This document shows positions 9,767 through 20,800 of a stretch of DNA of 64,000 nt, piece by piece. How positions within the stretch are numbered: the stretch's first letter is position 1; each line of letters begins with the position of its first letter. The notes beneath the pieces are model-generated. The model searched no databases. It was not told the DNA's origin and saw nothing but the letters and a program-made list of their open reading frames with translations. Made by a program: the position numbers and the translations under genes. The stretch is from contig NW_005178903.1 of the NCBI RefSeq assembly GCF_000350225.1, forward strand, positions 144,453 through 208,452. Direction: 5' to 3'. The stretch is from Chondrus crispus. Taxonomy: Eukaryota > Rhodophyta > Florideophyceae > Gigartinales > Gigartinaceae.

Positions 9767-10446
9767 CGGCCCCCCCCACAAGTGTGAACGTCTGCGGTCA
9801 CATGTGCTTATAGAGTGACTCGTGCTTCCTTCCCAGACTCGATCCTCGTTTCCCTACCCCCCCTCCGCCTGCGTTTGTTTCTCACTTCCTCGTGCGTCGT
9901 GCTCTCCGTTCTTGTTCACCCCTTCCGTTGGCTGTCGTCCTGTCCGGGGCGACGATCGCGTACAAGGCGCTTCGTGCGGTGCCTTTACGGGTCGCGCCTC
10001 TCCCCTCGCGGTTGCCGGCGGTCGTCACTCTGCGTGCCCATCATGCTGTTCGAACATGGCTCTCTTCGTAGAGCAACGAGAGGCGCGAGAGTGAACGGCT
10101 CCTCTCGTACGACCGCAGCGTCCGATGCGCGGAGGTCCGTCCGGTGTGTGATCGGCATTCACAATTGCGCTCGCGACGGTCGCCTCACTGGGGCGCCACT
10201 CCCCATCGGGGAAGTGCGCGGACGCGTAGTCGTTCGCTACCCTTCTTCTTGCTGCTGGCCGTCGAGGCAAGAGCGCGAAGACGCGAAGTCCGTTTTCTAT
10301 CTGGCGTACCTCGCCCTCGTGGCGGGCGTGCCGGCGCCATCGGCTCCCGCCGCACGGTTCGCAGCATTATACCGGCGCGAGCGGGGGCGCTCCGGGGCCT
10401 GTGCCCGGGCGGTGGCGGTCGGTACCGACCCCCCCCCTCGTACTGT

Positions 10447-10870
10447 AGACTTGTCGGCCCTCGCCGTCCGTGGCAAGGGCGCAGCGCGCGACGACGCGTG
10501 ACGACGGTCCTTATCCTTCGGGGCGCTCGCCACCGATGGCGAGGGCGCGGCGCGCGACGACGCGCGACGACGATCCTTATCCTTCGCGACCCTCGCCACA
10601 GATGGCGAGGGCGCGGCGCGCGACGAATGCGCGGCGCAGGCCTTATCCTTCGCGACCCTCGCCACCGATGGCGAGAGCGCGGCCCGCGACGACGCGCGAC
10701 GACGATCCTTATCCTTCGCGACCCTCGCCACCGATGGCGAGGGCGCAGCGCACGACGACGCGTGACGACGGTCCATATCCTTCGCAACCCTCGCCACCGA
10801 TGGCGAGGGCGCGGCGCGCGACGAATGCAATTCTCTTCGGCCCCCTTGCCGTCGGCGGCGAGGGCTCGTA
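10447..10870 (-). repeat. Seven tandem GC-rich hairpin units (element 1)
   Basis: Units of about 62-68 bp each carry a CCCTCGCCACCGATGGCGAGGG-type inverted repeat separated by CGCGACGACGCGYGACGACG-like linkers. The same array in element 2 has 14 units. The long open frames here are by-products of the repeats. Confidence 0.85.
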
Positions 10871-12028
10871 GGGCAGCACGGTGTCAGAGCGCGCGGCGGA
10901 GCAGCATCGCGCGGGCGGAAGGAGGGAGCGGAGACGCGGGGTCGGTAGTGAAGGCAGGTGCCGCGAGCGCGTGCGCGTTTCTGTCCGGCAACTGCTGCAG
11001 AGCGCATTCTCTACAGTGCCACACGCATGCGCGCGCGCTGTCCAGCCCTGCACGTGCGCAGAAGCGCATTGACCTTGATTAAATCCCCCAAAAAAATAAT
11101 TCCAAAAAATAATTTTCCCGCGAAAATGTATTTTTGCCAAAAAATTAGTCCCCGCCCGTGGGGTGGTTATTGCCAAGTGTCGGGCGCGACGCACGTATCG
11201 CTGCTCTGTCATCGATTACATGTGGCTCGGGGGCGCTTCCCGCACGTGCCACCCGCGCGTGGCTGTGTAATTTCCCATTCACGCTTAATTTCATTTGTTT
11301 TTAACCTTCTGCCGTCGGTGGCGGCGGTTTGCCAGAACGGTCTGTACCGAATTTACAGTGCGTACCGCAGGCTGACGGTGAGGCGGGTCGACAGTTGTGG
11401 CACGAGTTCTGCGCCGACGTATTAATTGCGCGTCGGGCTTGTTCACCTCGTCCTCACTTGGTCCGTACCTTGAGCATGGGTACGCCTCCATTGCTCCTCG
11501 TGCCTTATTTTAGGCGCCCCGTACGTTCGCGTACTCACGCACCGGCGCCAGGTTATCGAGGCGACCCTTTCGGTGGGCATGGCACGCTACAGAGCGCGTG
11601 AAATCCCACGCCCTGCCCCGTGAGTTGGCGTTTAACAATTGGCGATTCGAGAGTTCATGCAGATCGCTGCTGCGCTCCTGTGGCGGCGAGGGAATTTGGG
11701 ACCCCCTGACTCATGCTGTCGTGTTAATACCCCTGTGGACTACCGCGGTTCTGGTCCGTATTGTCGGCTGGGAGGGTCCGTTGTTCTTCTCCGTTAGTTG
11801 CCGCTTCCGCTGGGATTGTCATAGAGCAGCCCGTACTGCTTGCTGTCACGCGACTTCTTCGCGTTTGCGTGCTCCTTTCGAGGATCTTCGTCCGGCGTTT
11901 CTCCTGGAGTCGTGTGACTCCCTCCCCGTCGGGGGAGGTTGGAGGACCGGTGTCCTTGCCCCTTTATTGGAATTTTGTCCAACCGCGGTCGGTTACCTTT
12001 ATCTCAAAAGGAGCGGTTAGGGCCCTCC

Positions 12029-14449
12029 TCAAGCGTGAACGTCCGCGTTCACGTTTGAGTTGAGGTCCATGCCGGTGCGTTTCCGGAGGCGTTGGGCGTA
12101 ACGAGACACCAACTCCTCCGGGACGTGAGTCCGCACAGTCCAGGTGGGCGTGTCGAAATCCGCCCACTTGATGAGGAACTCGATAGTTCCGTCTTCCATA
12201 TCCCGGTGCTTCAGTAGTCGCTCGACAGCGTACTGTGTCCCCTCTCTGACCTTGTCGGCGAGGTCAGCTGGGGTTGTTGTGCTCGCCCGTAGTGCGTCCG
12301 TCGGCGGTGGCGCGTATACGCAACGATCTGCGGAGACCCGCTCAGTGACCCCATCACGATCGATCGTGATGGTTCGGTGGTCGTTCGCGAGGACGCGGTA
12401 GGGTCCGACTGCGGGGGACGCAAGCTTGTTCGAAGTCTTCCCCCCGTCGGTGGGGTTGAGGTATACGTACTCTCCCGGATGGAGTCGCGAATTGATCCGT
12501 CGTATGCGCTTATCGAAGTCGCGCTTGTAGCGAGCCTGCGTCCGTCGCAGGCTCCCGTAGGCCCTCTGGATTGTCGAATTCAAGGTCTTGAGGAATTCGG
12601 CACGTTGGTTCCCCCTGTCGGCAGGGGCAACGTCACCGTCGATTCGTCGAAGAGAGAACTCCGGCGGTGGTCTGCTGAGCACGAGCTCGAACGGCGTCGT
12701 GTTGGTGGTGCGGTGTACGTGGGAGTTATACGCATACGTAAGCGGCCCCACGTACATGTCCCAGTCATCTTGATGCTCGCCTACGTAGTTGCGTAGCATC
12801 GCAGCGATCGTTCGGTTGTATCGCTCGACTTGCCCGTTCGTCTGGGGATGGTACGCCGATGTGTACATATTGGTTATCCCCAGAACACGGCACGTGCTGT
12901 GGAAAAACTTGGCATTAAACTGCGGTCCGTTATCCGACAGCAACGTGCGCGGGACGCCGTACTTAAACACCCACGATTCGCAGAACGCAACTGCGACGGT
13001 GTATGCGGTTATCGTGCGAAACGCAACGACTTGCGTCAGCTTGCTAAAGCGGTCCGTGATCACGAGCAGGAACCGTTTTCCTGACTTCGTCTTGGGGAGC
13101 GGCCCCAAGATGTCGATGGCCAGACTCTCGAGCGGCCTCGTAGCTGGAAACAATCTCAATCGGTTGAGATGTTTCCTCAGCTTGACCGGGTTCATCGCGC
13201 AGGTTCGACAACCTCGCACCGTGGCGGCAACATCTGCGGCCAGATGGGGCCAGTAGTACTCGCGACGGAGCGCGTAGTACATACGGTTCTGGCCCGGGTG
13301 CCCTGCGATGACCGGGTTGTGGCACAGGCTAAGGAGCCCAGCGCGGAGCGTCCGAGGTACCACCACCTGCACGATAGCAGGGTCGAAGGGGTGTCTCCGT
13401 TTGAGCACCCCCTGGTGGTCCTCCAAGAACGCGGAGTCCCGGGACTCTGACCGTCGTGCCAAAACGGTTTGGCAGAAGTCATCCACGCGTTTCTCTTCGG
13501 CAATCTCCTCTATCGTAAGAGAAGCCGGAAGGTCGTCCTGCAGAGGGGCGACCGAAGAGTCGGGCGCGCCAGCCTCGTGGTCTGCGGTGCGCTCGATGTC
13601 GGTGGCGTCGAACTCGTCATTCTCCTGCCAGAACGAATTGGGTCCTTGGAGAGCGGGGGCTTCGTCGTCGCCCCTCGGCTCGTGGCGCGCTCGGGCGCGC
13701 GACCTTCTTCGTGAGCTGGCTAGGTTCCGTGTCGTCGCGAAGATGTGCTCGACCTCGTGGTCGCAGCTCGCGATGCAAACGTGGCCCGCGAGCTCGTTCG
13801 ATACGTCTCGAACGGTCGTGCCCGCGTCGAAGGTGGGAATGTCGTCATCCACCTCGACGCTGGGGCGAGGTTTGTCGGCGACTCTCGGCGACACGAGGCG
13901 TGACAGGGCGTCCGGTACCTGGTGCAAGAGCCCGGGGCGGTACTGAATGGTGAAGTCGTATTCAGCCAGACGTAGCTGCCACCGGGTGAGTCTTCCAGAA
14001 CTCTCGGTGAGGGACATGAGCCACCTCAGGGCTTCGTGATCTGTTCGGACGGTGAACTTCGTGCCTTCAACGTACGGCCGTAGTGTGCGGACAGCCCACA
14101 CTACGGCGAAGCATTCGCGCTCGGTAGCGCTGTAGTTTCGTTCGCTGTCGTTCAGCGAGTAAGACCAATACCCAACGGGGCGCCAATCGTTTGGCTGGTC
14201 GTGCTCTTGAAGCAGTGTGCAGCTTAGTTGGTAGGCGCTCGCGTCGGTGTCGATCATGTACGGTCGTCCATGCCGAGGCAACGCGAGGATCGGCGGAGCG
14301 ATCATGCACTCCTTAAGGTTCTCGAACGCCTGGAGTTGATCCTCGGTAGGATTATAGAAGTCAGGATCGGAATCCTTGCGCGTCATATCCGTCAACGGAC
14401 GGGCTATTTTCGAGAAGCCCTTAACGAAGCGGCGATATACGTTACACGC
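12029..14449 (-). pseudogene. Truncated chromovirus pol: RNase H, integrase, chromodomain
   Basis: The frame is open from the truncation point to the stop at 12029 (about 800 codons) and near identical to residues 720-1526 of the intact pol on the plus strand. RNase H (IDTDASAYQL; ATERECFAVVWAV), the HHCC zinc site, the integrase DDE core (AIDILGPL; SDNGPQF; NGQVERYNR) and the C-terminal chromodomain (YAVERLLK...IKWADFDTPTW) are all present. Protease and RT are missing, so it cannot act alone. No internal stop has accumulated, so the truncation is recent. Small changes distinguish it from the full copy (for example RPGLLHQV against RPGRVHQV). Confidence 0.9.
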
Positions 14450-14486
14450 CCCGTGTTAGTTAGATTGGATCAACAACAGGATCCCC

Positions 14487-14847
14487 TACTGTAGAGCTCG
14501 ACGCTCTACAGTACAACCACGCGTGTCCACGTGTACACCACCGGGACAACGGACACGCGCATACACGTGCACACGTGTACCACGCGCGAACGAAGCGCGC
14601 ACGCACCACGGGTAATACGTGTACTGTCAGCCTCGACATAGCTGACAGTATTACAGTGCAGGCCGACCTGCACTACAGTAGCCCACTACAGTACCTCGGT
14701 ACTGTAGTGTTATGATAGATTGTTTTGTATATTAAATACGGAGCGGACCGACGGCGGCGGAGGGGGACAAGCACGGACTTGTCACCCACCGACCGTCAAG
14801 GTCCGACTTCCCGCTTATTCTAAGGTAGCGTTCGCTAACTACCTTAG
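14487..14847. repeat. Series of short perfect hairpins in the LTR
   Basis: Exact inverted repeats follow one another: 14487-14513 (11-bp stem), 14622-14650 (10 bp), 14655-14674 (8 bp), 14684-14709 (11 bp) and 14820-14847 (9 bp). The same series recurs in the LTRs at 25.2 kb and, inverted, at 9.1-9.8 kb. Such density is unusual and may shape transcript structure, packaging or silencing. Confidence 0.85.
14728..14737 (+). promoter_or_regulatory. Probable TATA element of the LTR promoter
   Basis: TATATTAAAT follows GTTATGATAGATTGTTTTG; the same string recurs in the 3' LTR at about 25488. The element-3 LTR has a closely similar GTTATGATAGATTGTTT and TATATTAAG. Conservation across diverged LTRs supports a core promoter role. 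Confidence 0.5.
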
Positions 14848-15130
14848 AGCGGCACCGAGCGCGGGTTGAGGACGCGCGCGGTACGCCCACGAGCCGGCTC
14901 CGCCTCCGCCCGTCGGTACTGGATCGTCACCCAGTACCGCGCCGGGGCGTCGAGGCGTCGAACCGTTCGCGCGTACCGGCGTCCTCCCTGTTCCCGCTCT
15001 ACCACGCTACCCGGGCCCGCTGCCCGGTGCCGTTAGCTGGTGTCCGGCTTCACCCCCGTCTTCCCGTTCGGGCGGGGTCTACGTCGAGCTGTGCATACAC
15101 CCCTCTCCGTTGGGGGTGTTTATGCTACAG

Positions 15131-15148
15131 TGGTCTCCCGACCTAGAA
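15131..15148 (+). other. Primer-binding site of element 2
   Basis: TGGTCTCCCGACCTAGAA starts two bases after the LTR end and begins with TGG, the complement of a tRNA CCA end. The tRNA used cannot be named without a tRNA set. Confidence 0.6.
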
Positions 15149-15209
15149 GACCCTGGAGTCCGATCTCCGAGAAGACTTCCGCTTCCCTCCGCGAACCGAT
15201 CGCGTCGAG

Positions 15210-17348
15210 ATGAGCCAAGATTTTGAGCCCTCGATCCGCTCCGAAGCGGCGGATCTGAGTCCGGCCGCTGTGCAGTCCCCATCCGCCCCGTCGGGCGACG
15301 GCGACGCAGGTCCTCGTGACCGCGAAACGTCGCTCGGATCCTCCGAGGAAGGAGCGGCGGCGATGTTCGAACGCATAGCCGAATACATCGAGGAAGTCCG
15401 TACTTCCCTTCGGATCGATGTATCGGACCATGTATACACTCGATGTATGGCCGAACTCCGCTCCCTGCGTGAAGGGAGGTTCGATAGAGTGACGCCGTCC
15501 TTAGAGAATCTCCGAGCACTGATCGACGAGTTACACTCGCGGATCGTGCTCGTCGAAGACTCCCGTTTCGCCTCGCCCGGACCGTCCGGGCAAGGTCGCC
15601 CTGAGAGGCCGACCTCGGTGAGACGACCCGAGGACCGAACCTCTCCGTCCGCAGAGCAATTGGGTGCGTTCGCGCACCTCTCAGCTGAGCTCGACGCCAC
15701 TCGTCGGCGTGCTCGTGACATGGAACGTACCATGGCCGAAAGGCTACCCGGTGCCCCCTCGAGAGGGCCCGGTGGTACTGTACCTCCGAGCGCCGCCGCC
15801 CCCGAAGGTTGGCGTCCGACTGGTGCCGCTACCAGTCGGACTGCAGAAGGAAGCCGTCCTCCGATAGACGCGAACTTCGCGTCTGAGACCCAAGCCTTGG
15901 CGCCTATCGTCGGAAGTAGGCGGCAAGTGGACCGCGTATCGTACGCGGACGAACACGACCGTGGAAGAGCCGCCCGCGGATCCGGAGAACCGATGTTCTC
16001 CGTCGATCCCCGCTGGGGCGGCTATCCGCCGGCGAGTTACGCCGAGCATCCAGGTCCGGTAGTCGTCCGTACGCTACCGGTTACCTCCTTCGGCACGCTG
16101 GGTCCCGCTGAACCCGGGCTAGAGCCGGTACATACGATGATCCAAGAGTTCAGCGCCGTTGCTGACTATCGTATATACCGCTTAAATAACACCTCGAGGC
16201 TCGTTACCTCGGGTGACGCGGGACGGATCGCGAAGTACGTCGAACGCTGTCGTGGGATCCGTCCCACGATGCGCAGCTTCGACGGTACCGACCCGATCCA
16301 GCTGCTGCCGTTCTTGAAAGATATCCGAATCACCTTCAACTCGCAACACCTGACCGAAGGTGTTGCGGTACGAGTCCTCGCGCACTTCCTCGAGCGCGAC
16401 GCGGAGCGCCTGTATACGAGTTATACGATGCGTGGCCTCCGCGCCGGCCAGCTCCATGACGACGTGAGCTGGCCGGGGCTCGTGAATCAATTATTGAAGC
16501 GCTACCTCACGGACGACGTGTTAGGTGAAGCGTACGACGCTGTCGCTACGGCGCGACAGCAATCGCATGAGACGGAAAGCACGTTTGCTGACCGACTCGA
16601 GACTGCCGCGTTCCGATGCACGGCAGTTTTCTCCGAACAGTCCCTCGCGCACTACTTCGTGCGGGGACTGGCACCGGCAACCCGTGCCGCAGTATCTGAA
16701 ACTGCGCAAAGGCTGCCAGACAGTCAGAAGACCAATCTTCCGACCATCCGCCGTATCGCCACGGCGGAAGGTACAACGTACCGCGCCCGACGCGGTTTAC
16801 CTCTGCCGGATTCGAAACCGGCAGGGAGGGCTGGCAGGACTACGAAGTCCGCCGCGACAAGTTCGCCCGCCTCGACCCTCCATATCAGGGAGGATGAGTG
16901 GCAGGCCGACCCTGTCCTCATTACGCAAGGACCAGGGCCCGTGGGGGCACGAACCCCCTCACCGATGTCGACCGGAACGACATCGAGTTACGCGACCGCA
17001 TTCGCAGCCACTCCGAGAGTGGCAAGGGGCACGGACCCCCGCGTCGCCGAGCTCAATATCTCGAGTCGAGATAGGGGAAGCGCCTCGCCTCGCGTGCCCC
17101 TCCTCACCGATGAGGAGGCGCGGCACGCGGCGACCTTCGCCTCAACGGACAGCAGCGCGTACGTGTGCTGGCTATGCCGTACGTACGGGCATGCCATGTA
17201 CGCGTGCCCGTTCCTGTCGCCGGAACAACGAATGTTCACGGCGTACAGGAACTACCGCTACCAGATGGAGACGCGCCCCGGTGCGCGTAATCTCCTCCGG
17301 CAGGCGGCGGGCGAGGGCCGTCCCCCGCGTCAAGGTTTCCCGAACTGA
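15210..17348 (+). CDS. gag: Gag polyprotein of the chromovirus
   Basis: 712 aa from an ATG 80 bp after the LTR. The N-terminal third is acidic and low complexity. A retrotransposon-gag-type helical core lies at about residues 330-500 (MRSFDGTDPIQLLPFLKDI; FADRLETAAFRC). A CCHC zinc knuckle, CWLCRTYGHAMYAC, is near residue 653, followed by a basic tail. In this family gag assembles the virus-like particle and the knuckle binds the element RNA. The frame has no internal stop. Pol does not overlap it: it begins 542 bp downstream in another frame. Confidence 0.9.
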   Translation: MSQDFEPSIRSEAADLSPAAVQSPSAPSGDGDAGPRDRETSLGSSEEGAAAMFERIAEYIEEVRTSLRIDVSDHVYTRCMAELRSLREGRFDRVTPSLENLRALIDELHSRIVLVEDSRFASPGPSGQGRPERPTSVRRPEDRTSPSAEQLGAFAHLSAELDATRRRARDMERTMAERLPGAPSRGPGGTVPPSAAAPEGWRPTGAATSRTAEGSRPPIDANFASETQALAPIVGSRRQVDRVSYADEHDRGRAARGSGEPMFSVDPRWGGYPPASYAEHPGPVVVRTLPVTSFGTLGPAEPGLEPVHTMIQEFSAVADYRIYRLNNTSRLVTSGDAGRIAKYVERCRGIRPTMRSFDGTDPIQLLPFLKDIRITFNSQHLTEGVAVRVLAHFLERDAERLYTSYTMRGLRAGQLHDDVSWPGLVNQLLKRYLTDDVLGEAYDAVATARQQSHETESTFADRLETAAFRCTAVFSEQSLAHYFVRGLAPATRAAVSETAQRLPDSQKTNLPTIRRIATAEGTTYRARRGLPLPDSKPAGRAGRTTKSAATSSPASTLHIREDEWQADPVLITQGPGPVGARTPSPMSTGTTSSYATAFAATPRVARGTDPRVAELNISSRDRGSASPRVPLLTDEEARHAATFASTDSSAYVCWLCRTYGHAMYACPFLSPEQRMFTAYRNYRYQMETRPGARNLLRQAAGEGRPPRQGFPN

Positions 17349-17516
17349 TCGGGTGGTGGCGCACGCTTCGCCCCCCGTGGAGGCGGGTACTGTCGTAACG
17401 AAGTCGATCGTCGGGATCGACCCGCCTACCGGCAGGCGGACACAAGGTACCCGCGCCAAGGAGAGAGAGGGTACCGAGACCGTTCTCGGTTACCCCAACA
17501 GGTACAAAATGCGATA

Positions 17517-17750
17517 ATGTACCTGCACACAGAGGGTCACGAAGGCGAGCCGACTCGCTTCGTCCCCCATATCCTGCCACGACCGGACGCCGCAGGTCAA
17601 GGCCCGGAAGTACCCGAATACTTCGCCACGGCCGCCGAGCCGCAGTGGGGGAATCGTCCCGACCCACGCGGCCGGCTACCGGAAGAAGACCTGGCTGTCG
17701 ATAGCCAGGAGGTTAGCTCCGATAGCACGGGTAGTTCGAAAAAAGGGTAA
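17517..17750 (+). CDS. Small open frame between gag and pol
   Basis: 77 aa, acidic, in the gag frame but separated from gag by stops. No domain is visible. It may be translated from a subgenomic or spliced RNA, or be a relic of gag sequence. An overlapping +1 frame runs from gag to 17517 and looks like a shadow. Confidence 0.25.
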   Translation: MYLHTEGHEGEPTRFVPHILPRPDAAGQGPEVPEYFATAAEPQWGNRPDPRGRLPEEDLAVDSQEVSSDSTGSSKKG

Positions 17751-17890
17751 AGACGGTTACGTACACGCGGTCGCGTGAGCCGTCTTTTCCCCACGAACTA
17801 GACCAGACCCCGCGTGCTCGCCAAGGACACGGGGGGTATTGTCCGATTATACATCCCCCGCTACCGGAGGCGAGCACGGGAGCTCCTGTA

Positions 17891-20800
17891 ATGCCGATAC
17901 AGGAGGGAGCGCACGTCGAGGCCTCCGAAGGCCCGACGTTAGGAGGTCAAGACACCGGGACAGCCGACGTCCCGGTGAGGCGTAACGATGGCGACGGGGG
18001 CAACAACGACCAAAAAGATTCGGTCGACCCCCTGACTCCCGCGAGCCCAAGGTCGCCGGAGAAGGGTTCGTGTCGAACGGACTCGAATAATCCGGGGGGC
18101 GTCACTGATCCGCGGACGCCCCAAGAAAGGGGGAGAAGGAAACGCAAGCGGGGCCAGCACCGAAATCGAAGGCCCCGGCGGAACGACCTCACCGATAAGG
18201 CCGCCCCGAAGGTTGTCGACGGCGTCATTTGCCTTATGAATTCGAAGATTTACAACGTCCTCGGCTCGATAGCCACAGAGGGAAATGCATTTAAACCCCG
18301 CACGATCGCCGTTGATACGTGCTCGGGGTATAATCTGGTGAGGAAGGCCGACCTTCCCCCCGATTGGACGCGTTACGTAGTGCACGACGCACCTCTGCCA
18401 CGATTGGCAGGCGCGAATAGCAACCCCCCCAAGCTTTCGGCCGTCGTCCGCCTGGCTGTGCGGTTGAGGAACACGGTGTTCCGAATTCCGTTCGTAGTCG
18501 CAGACCAGCTCGCCGTGCCGGTCCTCCTCGGCACGGCCTTCATCGATACGCACGTGCGATGTATCGACATCGAGGCTCAACGGATGGAGCTGCGCCAAGG
18601 CGGCTCTGTTGCCATCGTCAACGGCAAAGGGGAGCCGACTCCCCGTACCAGGCGTAGCGGACGCCAGACGAGACGGCCCGATGTACGAGAGAAGGCCCCG
18701 CAGGCGATCGGAATCGCCCGCTGGGTTACCATCCCCGCGAGGTCGCAAGCCCGAGTGCGCGTCACCACTGTGAGGAGGGGCCTCGTATTCATGGAGCCGA
18801 AGCCGTCACTTCAACACCGACATGGGGTGAGGCTGACGAACGGTGTCGTCGAGGTACTGCCGAATCAGACCTTCGACGTCCTCGTCGCGAACTTTTCGCG
18901 ACGGGAAAGGCGGCTTCCGAAGCACACCGTCGTAGGGTATGCGAAGCGCAACCCCCTCGCGATCCTGACGCCCGAACGTCGCGTCGCCGAGGGTGTCGCA
19001 CACGCGCTACACCTGACCGACTTGACCGATCAAGTCGGGAAGGCAAGAGCTGGACGACCAAGCTCCGATGAGCTAGAGAGCGTTAGGAGGGAACAGGTGG
19101 GTACGGACGATCGGCCACCTAGAGACCAACCGACGGCGGGAGGCACCGTAAACATCCACAAAAAGGATCCCAAAAATCCACCGATGGATTGGGAAAAAGA
19201 GGTGGACTTGTCATACATCGACGATGACAAGCTCCGTGGCCACGTACTCGAGATGCTCGGTAAGCGTTCGAGTCTGTGGAGCGGTGCGCTCGGAACGATC
19301 CGAGCCACGGAGCACGGCATCCCTTTTGAACCGGGAACGAAACCAATTCGTTCGATGCCCTATCGGAAGGGGCCCGCCATGCGCGAGATGGTTGCCAAGG
19401 AGGTCAACCAAATGCTGAACGCAGGGGTTATCGAACCGGCGAGCACCGAGTGGGCGTCCCCGGTGGTGCTCGTACCGAAGAAAGACGGCTCTCTTCGGTT
19501 CTGCGTGGACTACCGGCGTCTCAACGCGAAGACGGCAGCGGATTCGTATCCGCTGCCCCGGATGGACGACTGCATCGACTCGTTAGGAGATGCAGCCGTC
19601 TTTACGACGTTGGACTGCAATTCCGGTTATTGGCAGATCCCCGTCGCTCCAGAGGACCGGGATAAGACCACGTTTACGACGCACATGGGCACGTTTCGCC
19701 ACCTGCGCATGCCGTTTGGACTAAAAGGGGCACCGGCCACCTTCCAACGCGCATTGGATATTATCCTTTCCGGAGTCCGCTGGCAAATATGCCTCGTCTA
19801 TCTGGATGACGTCATAGTGTTCTCGCGTACGGACGCGGAACACGCGAAGCATCTCGACACTGTCTTGAGCTTGTTAGGGAGTGCCGGCATCTCCCTCAAG
19901 CTCAAGAAGTGTAGCTTCTTTCAACCGAAGGTACACTACCTGGGGCACGTCATCTCCCCAGGTAAGTTGAGCGTGGCCGATACGGCTGCCGACGCCTTCC
20001 GAACGTTCACGTTCCCAAGGACGCTGACGCAGGTGCGCTCGTTCCTCGGGTCGTGTAACGTATATCGCCGCTTCGTTAAGGGCTTCTCGAAAATAGCCCG
20101 TCCGTTGACGGGTATGACGCGCAAGGATTCCGATCCTGACTTCTATAATCCTACCGAGGATCAACTCCAGGCGTTCGAGAACCTTAAGGAGTGCATGATC
20201 GCTCCGCCGATCCTCGCGTTGCCTCGGCATGGACGACCGTACATGATCGACACCGACGCGAGCGCCTACCAACTAAGCTGCACACTGCTTCAAGAGCACG
20301 ACCAGCCAAACGATTGGCGCCCCGTTGGGTATTGGTCTTACTCGCTGAACGACAGCGAACGAAACTACAGTGCTACCGAGCGCGAATGCTTCGCCGTAGT
20401 GTGGGCTGTCCGCACACTACGGCCGTACGTTGAAGGCACGAAGTTCACCGTCCGAACAGATCACGAAGCCCTGAGGTGGCTCATGTCCCTCACCGAGAGT
20501 TCCGGAAGACTCACCCGGTGGCGGCTACGTCTGGCTGAATACGACTTCACCATTCAGTACCGCCCCGGGCGCGTGCACCAGGTACCGGACGCCCTGTCAC
20601 GCCTCGTGTCGCCGAGAGTCGCCGACAACCCTCGCCCCAGCGTCGAGGTGGATGAAGACATTCCCACCTTCGACGCGGGCACGACCGTTCGAGACGTATC
20701 GAACGAGCTCGCGGGCCACGTTTGCATCGCGAGCTGCGACCACGAGGTCGAGCACATCTTCGCGACGACACGGAACCAAGCCAGCTCACGAAGAAGGTCG

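Larger units (their letters stand above)
9767..14449 (-). mobile_element. Gypsy element 1, 5'-truncated internal region
   Basis: This is a minus-strand copy of the 3' half of the chromovirus: the RNase H-integrase-chromodomain part of pol, the post-pol AT-rich block (about 11,085-11,155), a hairpin array, then the 3' LTR at 9064-9766. It stops abruptly at about 14,449 inside the RT/RNase H connection, where the 5' LTR of element 2 begins after CCCCG. Gag, protease, RT and the 5' LTR are gone. A plus-strand (antisense) open frame at 9815-10501 has a counterpart at 24504-25139 of element 2; I treat both as uncertain. Confidence 0.85.
14454..15129 (+). repeat. 5' LTR of element 2
   Basis: It ends TTTATGCTACA, the inverse of the TGTAGCATAA start seen in related LTRs. 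It lacks the C/G-rich first 26 bp found at 25188-25213. Confidence 0.9.

Noticed and set aside
10447..10870. CRISPR-like look of regularly spaced palindromic units
   Set aside because: Spacers are not unique, units drift in sequence, no cas-like gene is present and the array lies inside a eukaryotic retrotransposon.
10144..11082. Long frames on both strands across the hairpin array of element 1
   Set aside because: Tandem units whose length keeps frames open generate repetitive Arg/Ala/Pro translations; the unit count differs between copies and no strand shows a domain. The same applies to 23,419-24,739.
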